Source: Bacillota bacterium | Lineage (GTDB): Bacteria > Bacillota > Clostridia > Tissierellales > Sedimentibacteraceae | Assembly: GCA_029239575.1 (NCBI GenBank) | Contig: JARBUP010000213.1 | Location: 1 to 5,205, forward strand | Direction: 5' to 3' | DNA length: 5,205 nt | Part shown: positions 5,006-5,205 of the stretch, one piece after another | How positions within the stretch are numbered: position 1 is the first letter of the stretch | How the letters are laid out: each line of letters starts with the position of its first letter | Made by a program: the position numbers and the translations under genes | Notes under the pieces: model-generated | The model's database searches: none | What the model was told of the DNA's origin: nothing | The model's input: the letters and a program-made list of their open reading frames with translations, nothing else

Positions 5006-5205
5006 TTAACGAATCACACCGAAAATAAGTCCAATGGCAATAACTGCAAGGTTTGTAATTGTACCTATAACTGTGGCACGATTATAGTAACTATCCAATT
5101 CTTCATCTTTAATTTCAAGAAGGCTCGCACCAACAAATGTTGCTGTATTCAATGGTGTACCTGATGTTCCAAGTGCAAGGTTTGTAACGAAAGGAGCTGC
5201 AACTA
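5006..5205 (-). CDS. C-terminal end of a multi-pass membrane protein, probably a secondary transporter (partial)
   Basis: Only the last 65 residues are in the window; the rest lies to the right. The visible part begins VAAPFVTNLALGTSGTPLNT (1-20), a membrane or re-entrant stretch rich in small residues. Then comes a charged loop EIKDEELDSYYNR (30-42) and a final membrane helix of about 44-62 (VIGTITNLAVIAIGLIFGV), ending Ile-Arg and TAA. The Thr-Ser-Gly-Thr-Pro loop followed by a terminal helix fits ion-coupled carriers. A citrate/organic-acid carrier is one possibility, but I do not recognise the family with confidence. The frame is open to the edge and the reading is coding-like, with less AT than the neighbouring gaps. 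It converges on the LysR gene and is ended by the shared terminator at 4892-4939. A small 6-bp hairpin (TTCAGA/TCTGAA, 4965-4980) lies just after the stop but lacks a T-run. Confidence 0.8.
   Translation of the reverse strand, partial: VAAPFVTNLALGTSGTPLNTATFVGASLLEIKDEELDSYYNRATVIGTITNLAVIAIGLIFGVIR

Overview
The window looks like a piece of chromosome from a low-GC Gram-positive bacterium, probably a clostridial member of the Bacillota. The DNA is strongly AT-rich, codons favour A/T in the third position, and most genes have strong AGGAGG-type ribosome binding sites. The species cannot be named from this.

Layout. From 1 to 1868 on the minus strand lie two adjacent permease genes of a peptide/nickel-type ABC importer: a DppB-like gene (864-1868), then a DppC-like gene (1-861) that runs off the left edge a few residues before its likely end. 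They are 2 bp apart and certainly co-transcribed. The ATPase genes (dppD/dppF type) would be expected further left. No solute-binding protein gene lies just upstream.

From 1869 to 2515 there is no intact gene. This 647-bp stretch holds minus-strand debris of an alpha/beta hydrolase (about 2240-2450), with an in-frame stop, a frameshift and internal deletions. Next to it is an orphan AGGAGG-TTG start that leads into only 14 codons.

From 2516 to 3430 (minus) lies an intact cytoplasmic metallo-beta-lactamase-fold hydrolase whose motifs resemble the B3/glyoxalase-II-like branch. It is divergent from a LysR-family regulator at 3929-4819 (plus). The 498-bp gap between them is unusual. It carries two copies, 294 bp apart, of a 61-bp segment (51/61 identical). 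The second copy is the immediate leader of the lysR gene. Between the copies is minus-strand debris that reads like the tail of a membrane protein interrupted by one stop.

From 4820 to 5205, a long hairpin with A and T tracts on both sides (4892-4939) separates the LysR gene from the converging 3' end of a multi-pass membrane protein, probably a secondary transporter (5006-5205, minus, partial).

Reading together: the two permeases import a peptide-like or similar small solute. The divergent LysR/hydrolase pair is a classical arrangement in which the regulator may control the hydrolase and itself. A functional link between hydrolase and importer is possible but unproven, because gene debris separates them. 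No CRISPR array, tRNA, rRNA, intact insertion sequence or clearly new multi-gene system was found. The most interesting signals are the duplicated regulator leader and the two decayed genes.
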